NCBI RefSeq assembly: GCF_937616625.2
Contig: NC_065576.1
Span: 36,358,628-36,422,627, forward strand
Reading direction: 5' to 3'
DNA length: 64,000 nucleotides
DNA from: Mercurialis annua
Taxonomy: Eukaryota > Streptophyta > Magnoliopsida > Malpighiales > Euphorbiaceae
Shown: piece after piece, positions 22,826-35,324 of the stretch
Position numbering within the stretch: the stretch's first letter is position 1
How the letters are laid out: every line of letters begins with the position of its first letter
Notes under the pieces: generated by a model
The model's input: only the letters and a program-made list of their open reading frames with translations
Told to the model about the DNA's origin: nothing
Database searches by the model: none
Position numbers and translations under genes: made by a program

Positions 22826-25800
22826 ATGAATACTCGTAGGCGTGCTGCAGCTGAGGCTGAAGCTGATGACGCTATGTCAATTGAGGTCGACCAACATGAA
22901 CCAGAGGTTCAAGTTGGCAGAGGACGTGCAGGTGGAGTTCCGGCCGGTAGAGGCCGAGCTGGCAGAGGTCGGGGTGGCAGAGGTCAGGCTGCTGGAGGTA
23001 GAGGTAGGGGACGTGGTGGTGCAGGCGTTCAGGCACCAGGTGTACCACAAGCTCCTATCGATCCATTTGACTTCACGACGTTTTTGGCTGGGATCACTGC
23101 ACTCCAGAATAATCAAGTGCAACTGCAGGCGGGACAAATCGCTATGCAGAACCAGTATGCTATGCTGGGACAGATCGTGCAGCAACAGGCACCACAGGCT
23201 GGTGGTGTTGCGGTTGGTGGTGTTGGAACCACTGATAGGGAGCTGGTATTGGCTTACATGAGGCTGAAGCCAACGGAGTTTGACGGTTCCGGAGACGCGC
23301 TGGAATTTCTCGAGGAGGTTGAGCAGAATGCTCGGCGACTACAGGCTACAGAGCGTCAGACCGTCGTTCTGGTAGAGATGTCAATGAAGGGTTCAGCTGG
23401 GGACTGGTTTCGTAGCTCTGTTCATGCTGACATGGCTACCATCTCCTGGGCTCAGTTTGTGGCAAAATTCAGAGCTTTCTTCTTGCCATTTTCAATGACA
23501 GAGGGTTTCAGAGACAGACTGCTGGTTCTGAAGAGAGATGACAGATCGGTACACGAGTACACTACTGAGTTCGTGAGACTTAGTCGCTTTGCCCCAGATC
23601 TGCAGACTGAACAACAAAGGGTGAACGATAGATACGTGAAGGGTCTGGGTGCTGACTTTATTAGTCTTCTGACTGTGACGACCAAGGAATTTTCTGCTGT
23701 AGTGGACAGTGCCCGTCGGATGGAGGCAAATTTACTGCACTTTGGGAAAATGACTGAGACGAAGAAGGCGAGTGGTGGGCAGCAGGGTGGTAATAGCAAC
23801 TATCACCACAAGCCTTCCCAGTACAAGAGTCAGAAAGGAGGTGTTCGAAAAGGGTATCAGCCGTATTCTCACAGTTCGGGTTACAGTGGGAATAGTCGTG
23901 GATCTGGTCGCGGTTACAGTGGTACTTCTAGCGTTCCGTTTTGTCAGAACTGCAGGCGCAGACATTCGGGACAGTGCACAGTTGCACCAGGTAGCTGCTA
24001 TGCTTGTGGCCAGCAGGGTCACTTTGCTAGGGAGTGTCCGTCGTCTGGGCAGCAGATGTCATCGGCTAGTGTTGCTCAGCCGTTCTTTCAGCAGCAGAGG
24101 CCCGTTTTCACTCCTTCGGCAGGGTATTCTCAACCTGCCGCTTTGTTTGGTGGCCAGCGGGGCCGTGGTTCAGGAGGGCGTGGTTTTGGTGGCCGTGGGA
24201 ACGGTGGTAGAGGCTCGGGTAGTTACAGTTCTTCTCAGGCACCGCAGCAGGGACAGGGTCAGGCCAGAGTATTTGCTCTGACTCCTCAGGATGCTCGTGC
24301 ATCAAACGCCGTGGTGCAAGGTACTATTCCCATTTCATTTGTAGATTCCTTGGTTTTATTTGATGCGGGTGCTACACACTCTTTTGTTTCATCGAGTTTT
24401 GCTGCTAAATTGGGTGTGACACCATCTAGGTTGTTAGAGCCTTTATCTGTATCTACGCCTTTGTCTGACTGTGTTGTGGTGGATGTGGTCTATCCTTCTT
24501 GTTCTGTGGTTATACATGGTAGAGAGCTTAGTGCTGACTTGATTATGCTTGATGTATTGACTTTTGATGTCATCTTGGGGATGGATTGGCTCTCACGCCA
24601 TTTTGCATCTATCGACTGTCGAGGGAAGTCGGTATTGTTTGGGATTCCGGGTGATATGCCTTTTTCCTTCCAAGGGGAAAAGACAGAAGCGCCTAAGAAT
24701 CTAATTTCGGCGATCAAGGCCAAGCGTATGATGGGCAAGGGTTGCCAGGCCTTTCTAGCAGTTGTTCGTGACTTAGAGGGTGACAGTGGTGATGTGCATA
24801 GTGTTCCGATAGTGAATGAGTTCACTGATGTATTTCCAGAGGAGTTGCCTGGATTACCACCCGATCGTGACATCGAGTTCTGTATTGATGTTGCTCCTGG
24901 CACAGCTCCTATTTCGATACCGCCGTATCGGATGGCTCCTGCAGAGCTGAAAGAGCTGAAGGAACAGTTACAAGAATTGCTTGATAGTGGTTTTATCAGA
25001 CCGAGTACTTCTCCGTGGGGTGCTCCTGTGTTGTTTGTCAAGAAGAAGGATGGGTCATTTCGGCTGTGTATTGACTACAGACAGCTGAACAAGGTTACTA
25101 TCAAGAACCGGTATCCTCTTCCTCGTATTGATGATTTGTTCGACCAGTTGGAGGGTGCTAAGTGCTTTTCGAAGATTGATTTGAGATCCGGGTATCATCA
25201 ACTTCGGATTCGAGACGTCGATGTGCCTAAGACTGCTTTCAGAACGCGGTATGGGCATTTCGAGTTTCTGGTCATGTCCTTTGGGTTGACTAACGCACCA
25301 GCAGCGTCTATGGATATGATGAACCGGGTATTCAAGCCGTTTCTGGATCAGTTCGTCATTGTGTTTATTGATGACATACTGATTTACTCCCGGAGTGAGG
25401 ACGAGCATGCTTTCCACTTGAGAACGATACTGCAGACTTTGCGTGAGCATCAGCTGTATGCTAAGTTCTCGAAGTGCGAATTTTGGCTGGATCAAGTTAC
25501 ATTCTTAGGACACGTGGTGTCGAAGGATGGGATCAAGGTTGATCCGACGAAGATTGAGGCAGTTATGGATTGGCAGAGGCCGAGGTCAGTTACCGAGATC
25601 AGAAGTTTTCTGGGGTTAGCTGGCTATTATCGTCGGTTCGTGCAGGATTTCTCCAGAATATCTGCACCGATGACTAAACTGACACAGAAAGGTGTTAAGT
25701 TTGAGTGGACTGACAAGTGCGAGGCGAGCTTTGAGAAGCTCAAAGAGATTCTGACTACAGCTCCTGTGTTAGCTTTGCCATCTGGCATTGAGGGGTTCAC

Positions 25801-27709
25801 TGTCTATTGTGATGCTTCACGTATCGGTTTGGGTTGCGTTCTTATGCAACATGGTAAGGTGATTGCCTATGCTTCTCGCCAGCTGAAGAAGCATGAGGTG
25901 AATTATCCTACTCATGATCTGGAGTTAGCAGCTGTGGTCTTTGCTCTCAAGATCTGGAGGCACTATTTGTACGGTGCGACTTGCGAGATCTTCACTGATC
26001 ATAAGAGTCTGAAGTACATTTTTGATCAGCGTGAGCTGAATCTGAGACAGCGGAGATGGTTGGAGTTACTGAAAGACTATGATTGTACTATTCAGTACCA
26101 TCCGGGTAAGGCTAATGTGGTAGCCGATGCGTTGAGTCGCAAATCTTCGGGCAGTATGGCCCATATTTCTGAGGTTGGGCGGAGACCCATGGTTCGTGAG
26201 TGGCATAGTCTGTTAGCTTCGGGATACGGATTTCAGGTTTCGCAGAGAGGTTGTTTGTTGGCACAGTTGCAGGTGCAACCGGTTTTGATTGATAGGATCA
26301 AAGCTTCACAAGCTGAGGATCCACAATTGAAACGAATTATGGAGGAGATCCATCTAGATGGAAATTCTGAGTTTGTTCTGGCGGATGGAGTTCTCAGGTA
26401 CGGTTCTCGGCTGTGTGTTCCGGATTCAGATGGTTTGAGAGACCAGATTCTGGAGGAAGCGCACAAGTCAGCTTACAGTGTTCATCCGGGTTCTACCAAG
26501 ATGTACCATGATCTCAAGGGTATGTACTGGTGGAGCGGAATGAAAAAGGATGTTGCAGAGTTTGTGTCTAAGTGTTTGACTTGCCAGCAGGTAAAGTTAG
26601 AGCATCAGAGACCGTTTGGATATCTGCAACCGCTACCTATTCCAGAATGGAAATGGGAGCGAATCGCTATGGATTTTGTGGTTGGTTTGCCACGTACCCG
26701 ACTGGGGTATGATTCGATTTGGGTGATAGTTGACCGTTTGACCAAGTCAGCTCACTTCTTACCGATCAAGGTTACTTACCAGGCTTCGAAGTTGGCACAG
26801 TTGTACATCGATCGGATTGTGAGTCTCCATGGTGTACCAGTGTCGATAGTTTCGGACAGAGGTTCAGTTTTCACCTCTCGGTTTTGGAAGGCGATGCAGG
26901 AATCTATGGGTACGAGATTGGATTTCAGTACTGCTTTTCATCCTCAGACTGACGGTCAGTCTGAGAGGACTATTCAGACTTTGGAGGACATGCTCAGGAT
27001 GTGTGTTCTGGATTTTCAGGGTAGCTGGGATACTCATTTACCTTTGATTGAGTTTTCCTACAACAACAGTTACCACGCTAGTATCGAGATGGCACCTTAT
27101 GAGGCCTTGTACGGGCGCAAGTGTCGATCTCCTATCTGTTGGGAGGAGGTTGGCGAGCGCAAGCTCTCGGGAGCAGAGATTATTCAGATTACCTCAGAGA
27201 AGGTACCATTGATCAAGCGGAGATTGGAGACAGCATTTAGTCGGCATAAGAGTTATGCTGATCCGAAGAGAAAAGACATGGAGTTTCGGGTTGGAGATTT
27301 CGTGTTTCTTCGGGTTTCGCCTATGAAGGGCGTTGTGCGTTTCGGTGTTAAGGGGAAGTTAGCACCGAGGTATGTTGGTCCTTATGAAATCATTGAGCGT
27401 ATTGGAGCAGTGGCGTACAAGTTAGCGTTGCCACCAGATATGTCGTTGGTTCACCCAGTGTTTCACATTTCCATGTTGAGGAAGTGTATTTCTGATCCTT
27501 CTCACGTGATAGTACCGCAGAGTGTTGAGATTAACCACGAGTTATCTTACGAGGAGCAGCCTGTCGAGATTGTTGATACGCAGGTTCGTAAGTTACGGAG
27601 CAAGGAGATTCCGATGGTTAAGGTTCTTTGGCGGAACCATTCTGTTGAGGAGTGCACTTGGGAGACCGAGTCGGATATGCGGAATCGCTATCCTTTTCTT
27701 TTTCCTTGA
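22826..27709 (+). CDS. Gag-Pol polyprotein of element C (chromovirus)
   Basis: 1627 codons from the ATG at 22826, chosen because the protein then begins [10 protein letters not shown] like the E and A starts; an in-frame ATG at 22805 adds seven unlike residues. Order: Arg-Gly tract; capsid-type gag region; zinc knuckle C391-x2-C394-x4-H399-x4-C404, preceded by [12 protein letters not shown]; protease FDAGATHSF (D513); reverse transcriptase with FIDD at 847-850; RNase H; integrase with D1283, D1344 and E1380 (spacing 60 and 35); C-terminal chromodomain from about 1573. There is no stop or frameshift. Oddity: residue 828 in the conserved motif [14 protein letters not shown] is Ser (TCT, 25307-25309), where A and E have Phe; this may reduce polymerase activity. 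The product would make virus-like particles, copy the RNA and integrate the cDNA. Confidence 0.96.
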   Translation: MNTRRRAAAEAEADDAMSIEVDQHEPEVQVGRGRAGGVPAGRGRAGRGRGGRGQAAGGRGRGRGGAGVQAPGVPQAPIDPFDFTTFLAGITALQNNQVQLQAGQIAMQNQYAMLGQIVQQQAPQAGGVAVGGVGTTDRELVLAYMRLKPTEFDGSGDALEFLEEVEQNARRLQATERQTVVLVEMSMKGSAGDWFRSSVHADMATISWAQFVAKFRAFFLPFSMTEGFRDRLLVLKRDDRSVHEYTTEFVRLSRFAPDLQTEQQRVNDRYVKGLGADFISLLTVTTKEFSAVVDSARRMEANLLHFGKMTETKKASGGQQGGNSNYHHKPSQYKSQKGGVRKGYQPYSHSSGYSGNSRGSGRGYSGTSSVPFCQNCRRRHSGQCTVAPGSCYACGQQGHFARECPSSGQQMSSASVAQPFFQQQRPVFTPSAGYSQPAALFGGQRGRGSGGRGFGGRGNGGRGSGSYSSSQAPQQGQGQARVFALTPQDARASNAVVQGTIPISFVDSLVLFDAGATHSFVSSSFAAKLGVTPSRLLEPLSVSTPLSDCVVVDVVYPSCSVVIHGRELSADLIMLDVLTFDVILGMDWLSRHFASIDCRGKSVLFGIPGDMPFSFQGEKTEAPKNLISAIKAKRMMGKGCQAFLAVVRDLEGDSGDVHSVPIVNEFTDVFPEELPGLPPDRDIEFCIDVAPGTAPISIPPYRMAPAELKELKEQLQELLDSGFIRPSTSPWGAPVLFVKKKDGSFRLCIDYRQLNKVTIKNRYPLPRIDDLFDQLEGAKCFSKIDLRSGYHQLRIRDVDVPKTAFRTRYGHFEFLVMSFGLTNAPAASMDMMNRVFKPFLDQFVIVFIDDILIYSRSEDEHAFHLRTILQTLREHQLYAKFSKCEFWLDQVTFLGHVVSKDGIKVDPTKIEAVMDWQRPRSVTEIRSFLGLAGYYRRFVQDFSRISAPMTKLTQKGVKFEWTDKCEASFEKLKEILTTAPVLALPSGIEGFTVYCDASRIGLGCVLMQHGKVIAYASRQLKKHEVNYPTHDLELAAVVFALKIWRHYLYGATCEIFTDHKSLKYIFDQRELNLRQRRWLELLKDYDCTIQYHPGKANVVADALSRKSSGSMAHISEVGRRPMVREWHSLLASGYGFQVSQRGCLLAQLQVQPVLIDRIKASQAEDPQLKRIMEEIHLDGNSEFVLADGVLRYGSRLCVPDSDGLRDQILEEAHKSAYSVHPGSTKMYHDLKGMYWWSGMKKDVAEFVSKCLTCQQVKLEHQRPFGYLQPLPIPEWKWERIAMDFVVGLPRTRLGYDSIWVIVDRLTKSAHFLPIKVTYQASKLAQLYIDRIVSLHGVPVSIVSDRGSVFTSRFWKAMQESMGTRLDFSTAFHPQTDGQSERTIQTLEDMLRMCVLDFQGSWDTHLPLIEFSYNNSYHASIEMAPYEALYGRKCRSPICWEEVGERKLSGAEIIQITSEKVPLIKRRLETAFSRHKSYADPKRKDMEFRVGDFVFLRVSPMKGVVRFGVKGKLAPRYVGPYEIIERIGAVAYKLALPPDMSLVHPVFHISMLRKCISDPSHVIVPQSVEINHELSYEEQPVEIVDTQVRKLRSKEIPMVKVLWRNHSVEECTWETESDMRNRYPFLFP

Positions 27710-27827
27710 GGTACGAAAGTTGATTGTTATTTGATTTTTATGAATTTTACTTGCGATTGTGTTATTTTTGGTACTGTGTGTTTATTGTGTTAAATTCGAG
27801 GACGAATTTTTAATAAGTTGGGGAGAA
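27710..27827 (+). promoter_or_regulatory. 3' untranslated piece and polypurine tract of element C
   Basis: Between the pol stop and the 3' LTR. Contains the hairpin AAATTCG-agga-CGAATTT (27792-27809) and the purine tract TGGGGAGAA (27819-27827) next to the LTR. Confidence 0.88.
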
Positions 27828-30822
27828 TGTAATATCCCGTATAAATTTTGAAGTTTAATTTGCAAGTTTCGGAAATTAATTGAGCCGTTTACGTATTTGA
27901 ATTCGTGTTGTGGACTAAATCGAAGTTTAGTATAGATAAAGGATCGATTTTGTTGCTGGTTAAGTCTGAGGGGGTATTTTAGACTTTTGACCCATTCCTC
28001 ATTCACTTTCATCTCAATTGTACGAGACCAGCATGAAATTTCAAAATCCTATTTTCTTGCTTTCTGTTAGCCGATTCCTCCACGTTGCGTTCGTTATTTA
28101 AACACGTTTCCTAAACCTAAATTCTTCACCACACTTTCAAGTAAACCTAGCCGTCATCATACGCTTGATATTCCTGAGAAAAACGCTGCCATTCTCCTCC
28201 AAAATCTTGCTGAAAATAGGTGAAGGTTTTGTTCTAAATTTTCAGCTTTTACTCTTTTGCATTAGTTCCGTTTTTAATCGAATTCAACGTGCGTTTCAGA
28301 ACCGAAATAAGTTTCGCTTCCTCCCAACGATAGTAGACTCATTAATCTTCGAGACCGAGCTTCGTTTTCGTGAAACGGTATGTCATATCTCCCGTAATAG
28401 CTGCCGCCGTATTATCGTTTTCAAGTTAATTCTGTTTTGTGTTTTAAACGATACCTTCGTATTTTAATTCGTTTGGCAGCCGTTCGGAGGTCGAAATCAA
28501 TTCCGTTTGATTCCCGTGAAAGTAGACTCACGCATCTACGTTTCTACACCTTTCTTTCGTCAAACGGTACGTAATCGAACCCGTAGTAATCGCCGCCGTC
28601 TCACCGTACTTAAATGTTCGTAACTGAGTTTGTTTTGGAGTTTGTTATGCCGATTGTTACAGATTGCCAAAACGTGTTTCTGTTATTCTTAGGTTCGATG
28701 GGTCTAGGTCTTGAATAATTAATTGTTTAGTATAATCTTTAGCTTCTCATTGATCCCTCAATAATTGAATCCTCGCTTGTTCTTGAGCTCGTTCCTTATT
28801 TCGAAAAATTGCTCACTGTGAGTCTTTAAAAGAATGATTGTTGTCAAGTTTGGGTTACGGAAATCTTCAAGTTGTTTAGTTGAATGTTTTGTTTAATGAT
28901 TTTTGTAAGAAATCAATGAATTGAAGGCTAAATGAATCTGCCGTAGTGTTAGGCCGTTAAGTGCAGTGTTGCAGTTTGAGTTTGTATGTGAGGGTTGAGT
29001 AAATGAAGAAGATGGGTATGTGTCTCTATCCTATTGGCCATTTTGAATTACTTTTGGCTAAGTGTTAGTTTCAGTCACTGAAGTTTGATGCGTTAAATCT
29101 ATTGATTCCTAATCTTTTCTTTTAACTGTTTTTAATTGGTTTTTATTTAAAATTTCGAATTTGATTTCGACTCATTAATTAACGTTTTAAATAATGTATT
29201 ATTTATAAATTGAAATTACTTCGGGCATTAACATATTTAGTTTAATTTAAATATCAATTTTATTATAGTTATACGTAAAGTTATATATATTGACTATATT
29301 AAATAAGTATTGGGGATTTTATTTTATTTAAAAGTTTGTAAAATTAATTATATTATTTTTAAGACATAAAAATAATATTTGAATGTTTAAAAAATTAAAT
29401 TATTAATTATTATTAATTATTATTATCGATAAATTAAGATTTTTGATTTAGAATGTCTTTGGAATTAAAGTTATATTTTAACTTTATTTTGTTAATTAAA
29501 TTATTGAGATAATTGCCGGTAATATTTAATTACTTGGGTTTCAAGCTATTGAGTTCTATTTTGATATTAATTAATATTTTATTTAATATTAATTATAAAC
29601 TATGGTTTATAACTCTGGTTTTATGGTTGGGTCGGGTTAGACTTGGGTCGCCCGACTTGTGGGATAGCTTGGTAGTTTTAAGAAACTCGACTACCCCACT
29701 ATTTGAGGAATTGATTTTATTTATCAATTAAATATTATGTTAATAATATTTCGGATTGGATTTAAGTACGAACTCAATAGTCTTGAATTAATTACGACAT
29801 TATAATTTATTTGAGAATTGTGTGCTTCGGTGATTCATCTGGTTATTTAATTGTACTAGTCCTACGTGGTGTCTAGTGATCTTAGAGTTAGGGGTCGTAC
29901 GGATATTAACCTATTTATTATTTTAGACCCGTCGACTGCTCGTGCTTCGGAGTCTACGCAGGGTTAGCTGTTTGCCAAGATCACGTGGATAAGCAAGCAG
30001 TGAGTTTGTAGTGCTATTTACCGCTTTATTAAGTACCGCATCGTATTTTAATATTATAAATGTTTGTGAACTGTTTTTTACGGATTATGGAACTGGATTG
30101 AAACGAGCTACTCGATAGGCTTGTATCGAGACTGTGTGCACCGGTAAGTACTCTGGGAAACGGCAGACTAAAGTCTTGCTCACGCTGGTATATTTATTTG
30201 ACGAGGATTTGTTCCCGTCCACTCTGGGTTTATCGGTATGCTATGTCATACTTACGCTGGGATCATTTCAATACTGTTTTCCATAATCATATTATATTAG
30301 TATAAAAATGTTTTGATTTAAGGGTTTTAAACTTAATAAATGTAAATAGTATTGCGAACTCATCTCAGTATATCTGACCCCGTTGTTTTCCCAAATTTTC
30401 CAGGTTTATGATTTGAAAGCTGGTCCACTCCGATTCTTTTGATTCCTCGGAGGTTTTTATGTTATTTAAACTAGTTACTATTTTCGAACTCTTAGACCGC
30501 AGTAGAACTAGTTTATATATTACATTCGATATTACACTTTGGGATTGTCGAATTTGATCGACTATTTATTATTAGCATATTTACACTGGAATATTTTATT
30601 ATTATATTTAAGGCATGCTGTGGAATATTTTCAGCTACTTAAGTTATTTACATTAGAACTGTATTATAAATTGCTAGACTTAGGTTGGAGTCTCGGTTGC
30701 CCCCGAGCAGTTTTCTGCAGGTTTAAATGTTTATTTGATTTCCGCAAGGTTTGCTACGGGTTTTGGTACAACCATACCCATACCCTAGCGCCGGTCACGA
30801 TTCATGAAATTGGGTCGTGACA
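27828..30822 (+). repeat. 3' LTR of element C
   Basis: 2995 bp, same length as the 5' copy, with four differences seen. Followed by the duplication taaac (30823-30827). Stem-loop at 30111-30130. Confidence 0.95.
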
Positions 30823-30827
30823 TAAAC

Positions 30828-33752
30828 AACTCAATACCACCACTTGTATAAACTAAACAATCTCAGATGATCACTAAAACATCGACACTAACTTCCACTT
30901 ATAAAAAACAAAACGCCGAATCAAGGTGAAATTAAATGAGATAATACAACCCTTCAACATAAAAACCCGAACGAAATATTTTGGATAGTAAAAAAAAACC
31001 TCGAATAAAATTTTCTACATCGAGGAGGTTAGCACAAGACCAGACATGCCGGAATTACATATGGGGTATTACGTTCTTCCCAACCTATGAAAAATTTGAC
31101 CTCGAATTTCAAATGTGAACTTACACGCATATGCGCAAATTTTCTAATTCCGAAAACTCGTTTCTCTAAAGATTAAATCGATCAACACAATTGAATAATC
31201 CACGATTATCTAACTGATAGTCACAACCATTCCGAATCTTAATAATTATAAAATCCTCAATATCAAAATACAAGATCAAGCCCTTAGCTCGACTATAGTT
31301 CTACAATTCCAAATTCTTTTGCCTAAAATAAAATAAGGGTATTGCAAACACAGCTGATAAAATCTATCGTTCTAAAACACTTACTTACTTCCACTTATAA
31401 CATCTTGACAACAAAATAATCAATAATAAAACCCAATAAACTTGAGATAATATTTCGGTTACACAACAAACACTATAATAATCATCCAATCCTAACGATT
31501 AATACCAACTCGATAATACCATTAACTTGTGAATCATAAAACACAAAGACGCATATTGTCAGAAAGACAAGGTGAGCTTATCTCATGATAAAAGAATCTC
31601 CAAATTAGTGATAAACAATTTCAATCGTAATGATTCCTCTTATCATTTAAAATAACAGCCCGATATAACCTAAGGTAACTAACCATCAATCTTACATTTA
31701 AACTATGTTTTGCAAATATAACTTTATTTCACATACCAAAAGTTCAATGTTTGAATCAACGGTATCCAGACTTTCAACAATTAGACCCTCAATCAACAGT
31801 ATCGACCAATCAACATTGTTATCGAAACTCACCAAACACAATCATCGTTTTTCGAATCAGCTAGCTCATATATCCTAGCCAAATTTAAATTCTCAAAATT
31901 ATTCGATCAATTGACTATAACCTCGTATACAACGAGAGATCACTACGACTAATTTACCTCGACCGGATTATTAGTTATGCTCAAAACATTTTATATTCAA
32001 AATTTTTCACTCTCTTAAAAAGACATTACGTCTTACACCTCTTCTTATATTCAAAATCGAAGTACCCTTACCGTTGAAAAAAAATCATGGGTTGTAAACC
32101 CCTGAAAATTTTCAAAATATTCACATTTTAAATCCGCAAATTTCCCATAATTTTAAATACGTTTGCAAATTTCACGAAACAGATCAACTGACAAAATTTA
32201 TGTTATCTGCAAATCAAACTTGCTAACATCAATTTATACTTTTCTCGTAAAAGTTAAACCGTGAAAAATTCTCCCGTATTTAAATACACATTGATACTTC
32301 AAACATCTAAAATTTAAATCGCTTTTAAATCTTATTTTTTTAAATAAAAATACGATTTGAAGAAATCGTTTAACCAAGAAAAGAAAAAAAAATTAATGTT
32401 TCTTGAATCAAATTTGATACAATTTCTTCCTCTCCTCAGAAGGGTAAAATTTGCAATGCAATTTTTTTGTTTATGAAAATACCTTATATCAATACACCAG
32501 AATACTTGGACAAATTTCAAATTTGAAAAGATAAAGTTTCTTTTAAAAACGTAGTGTATGCATACACATGAGCATAACCGATATCCTTAATCCACTAATC
32601 CTTAAATCTCTAATAGGAAATTATCACGAAAGTTTTCTTTTCTGAAATAGTCTATGCCGCACTTAGCACAACAAAAATCTCGAGCGCAAACCTCAAAACC
32701 ATTATTACTTCCTAAGAAGCATAAGATTCCGAAAACACTGACCAATCTCTAACAATGTAATCGTCCATAATTCACCACCATCATCACAAAGTATTTGTCT
32801 AGCTACCTCTCGGTAACAGTTTCAAAATCATTTGAAATCCAACAACTTAATAATTAAATTTAGCACTGTGTGACTCCCGAACTCGTTTAAAAATACCTTT
32901 CTCAAAACATTTTATCGATAAAATCCATTTTACATAATTGTGCGCCAGGGTGATGACATCTCTCATCCCCAAAGAGTTGCATCCAACCCTAATCATTTCT
33001 ATGCACGTGATGAATGTACTATTATGCATGTATCAATTTTTTTTTTATCTTTTATTTAGTGAACATACTCAGTGCTCAATGCAATCCTATTCGTGACATT
33101 TGAAATGCATGTTCATGATATGTCTGGGCACAATTACGTGTAGAAAATATTTCAAATAGTTCAGCAAATCAATCTTTGAACTCCATTTCTCAATAAAACA
33201 TTTTCTAGACGTTACACTCTGTGAGATGTGCACTCGATAACCTCAATATATTCCTCGACTCCGTACTTGCAACCTACCAATATTTGATGCTATACAACAA
33301 CTCCTCTTAATAACTTCATTACAACTCTACTATAAAAAGTATCTAACTAACCTCAATCCTAACTGAGCATAACCAAAGCAATAACACATCAATACGCCAC
33401 TACGAAATTTTACTGCCAGCTCCTGCATCGCATCATTAATTGGTGTAATCACCAGTGTCTTTATACTCCGATCTTTCTTCTCGGGTCAGAATTTCTACTA
33501 TCCTTTCCAGGTTAATCAGAAACCATCAACCATTCCAAGGGAATACTTCCCTCGTTTTCCTCGATATCGAAACTCAAAGATTCCGATCCAACAACAATAT
33601 AGCAAACCCAAATTATCCCCAGCTGATACTATATTAAAACAGGGTCTGAACAAAAGTTCGATTTACAATTAAACCAAACGTCAGATATTTACCATAGCCG
33701 TTGAAATAAAATCATCTCACGTGCTTCTTCGCACGAAGAGACGAAACAATAC
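30828..33752 (-). other. Internal region of element B, middle piece, with an LTR relic
   Basis: About 2.9 kb without a convincing gene. At about 31058-31090 the plus strand reads ggggtattacgttcttccc followed by a diverged copy of the sequence that normally adjoins a polypurine tract. That is the outline of an old LTR end and PPT inside B, so B is probably a mosaic that absorbed an older element. Around 32935-32985 lies a block strongly similar to the internal region of D (37033-37073). Ends at the duplication aatac of D (33748-33752). Confidence 0.6.
32847..33029 (-). CDS. Short open frame containing a block shared with D, unrecognised
   Basis: A 60-codon minus-strand frame with NSLGMRDVITLAHNYVK, matching the longer frame in D (NSLGMRDVITLVHNFVK). 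Three of five nucleotide differences in the block are at third codon positions, a weak hint of coding. No known domain is recognised. It may equally be a conserved non-coding RNA block. Confidence 0.2.
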   Translation of the reverse strand: MHNSTFITCIEMIRVGCNSLGMRDVITLAHNYVKWILSIKCFEKGIFKRVRESHSAKFNY

Positions 33753-34524
33753 TGTCACGACCCAAATTATTGAGCCGAGACCGGCGCTAGGGAATGGGAG
33801 TGGTAGCTCCGAAACCCGTAGCAAGCCTAAAACCACTCTAACTTTTTCGCGGAAACGCAAACACAACTATCCTATAAACATGTAATAAGAAGACACGTTT
33901 ACAATCATAACGTACATCATATATATCACATCATCGATACAACCATAGTGGGCATCTCACTTCCGTAACTTGTACGTACTAGCCCGTCTATCGATCAATA
34001 CAAAACTGACAACCAAAAGACGTCACATCAAACAAACATTAAATATGTACACAACCTATAAGACCTGACTATTCTATGCTAAGACTCGTCATACGTATAC
34101 TACTGCAGCACCAAGGGGACTCGTACTCAGCACACCAAAGACGGTCTGTCTGATCCGACTCTAAACACCTGAAAACATCAATGTGAGGGGTCAGTATTTG
34201 GGGAAATACTGAGTGAGAAAACACATTACTAGGGTATTATAGAAAATAACATCGCATTTAAAACAAACACATATATACAAACATATTATACTTCAAGCAT
34301 TTGATCCGATCGAAACCCTAATACCTTAGTATGCATAATGAACATTATCACAACATCTAACGATCGATCGATATGAGTCCGGGATAGTTCAACCAGCCGA
34401 CTCGCAGATACAGGCCCCGGGATAGTTCAACCAGATAGGCTCTGTATCGCATGCACAAACAAGTATGATAGACGACCCATGAAATCTCTATCTATGACTT
34501 ACCCGGACGCTGGTGATCACACAG

Positions 34525-34543
34525 CCTATTGACACCCAATAGG
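34525..34543 (-). promoter_or_regulatory. Conserved LTR stem-loop, D form
   Basis: Stem CCTATTG/CAATAGG with loop ggtgt in element sense, again preceded by GCTA and followed by CTGTGTG. Position 5 of the stem is a T-A pair where A and C have A-T. The 5' LTR copy is at 38478-38496. Confidence 0.68.
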
Positions 34544-35140
34544 TAGCTTGTTTCCCACGGATCATATACTAGTTTTAAAAACTATAGTAATTCGATAAAC
34601 GATTTAACGATCGATAAAAACAATGCGATAAGCGATATTTCAAACTATATATTAAACGATGCGTTTTAAGTAATAATACACAAAAGTAAAGTGCCACTCA
34701 CAACGATCGCTATTCCTTATATCCAAACGTAAGCTCCACACGTCATTCACTCTTTTAACTATTCCAGCTCGTCGATCTCGTACCTCGTCGATGTATCCTT
34801 TTCCTATTCAAATCATACGTACGTTTAATTCATAAACGTAGACTTAATCTCAAAACCCTAAGTTATAATCTTAGGTTAATATAATCGTATTTTTAAATAC
34901 GATTCTTAATTTTAATATTACTTTATTGCTTAGTCGAGATATTCGCTATATCTCCTATTCATCGATTCTTAATCATAGGTTTCTTTTATCTCGAAACCCT
35001 AATCGAATACGCCATGTTCGATACCTAAATTTATCGTTTTCGGGGTCCGTGATACATTTTTAATGTCCGACGTACTTAAAGTCGGAAATCTAGGTTGAGA
35101 CAGGTCGGAAATGCTCGAACTGTTGGGCGTGCGCACAATC

Positions 35141-35324
35141 TGGTGTGCGCCCGCACACTTTTGTGTGCGCCCGCACACATTAGTGTGCGCCCGCACACAA
35201 TTGTGTGCCCCCGCACACTTTTGTGTGCGCCCGCACACAATTGTGTGCCCCCGCACACTTTTGTGTGCGCCCGCACACAATTGTGTGCCCCCGCACACTT
35301 TTGTGTGCGGTCTTTCGCACACAC
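35141..35324. repeat. Array of eight 20-bp hairpin units plus one longer hairpin (D LTR)
   Basis: Eight tandem 20-bp units built on GTGTGCGCCCGCACAC or the variant GTGTGCCCCCGCACAC; the first form pairs as GTGTGCG/CGCACAC around two bases. Between units are TT or AA/TT spacers. A last unit at 35301-35324 pairs TGTGTGCG with CGCACACA around a longer loop. The array reads through in every frame, which creates Cys/His/Ala-rich pseudo-proteins. The second copy is at 39094-39277. Confidence 0.93.

Larger units (their letters stand above)
19478..30822 (+). mobile_element. Element C: full-length Tekay-type Ty3/gypsy retrotransposon
   Basis: LTRs 19478-22472 and 27828-30822 (2995 bp each), duplication taaac on both sides, primer binding site 22477-22488, polypurine tract ending at 27827, and one uninterrupted gag-pol frame. 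I count four LTR differences (near 19811, two near 21333-21336, and 22447), so insertion is recent. It lies in element B in the opposite orientation. One reverse-transcriptase residue is unusual (see the CDS). Confidence 0.96.

Noticed and set aside
23452..25495. Antisense frames of 96-183 codons inside the gag-pol of C (and similar ones in A and E)
   Set aside because: Mirror readings of conserved coding sequence; no independent motif.
30828..33752. Hidden gag or pol in the middle of element B
   Set aside because: No zinc knuckle, protease, reverse transcriptase or integrase motif on either strand; stops are frequent.
35141..35324. CRISPR-like appearance of the regularly spaced D repeats
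   Set aside because: The units are contiguous 20-bp hairpins without unique spacers, in a plant LTR; not a CRISPR array.
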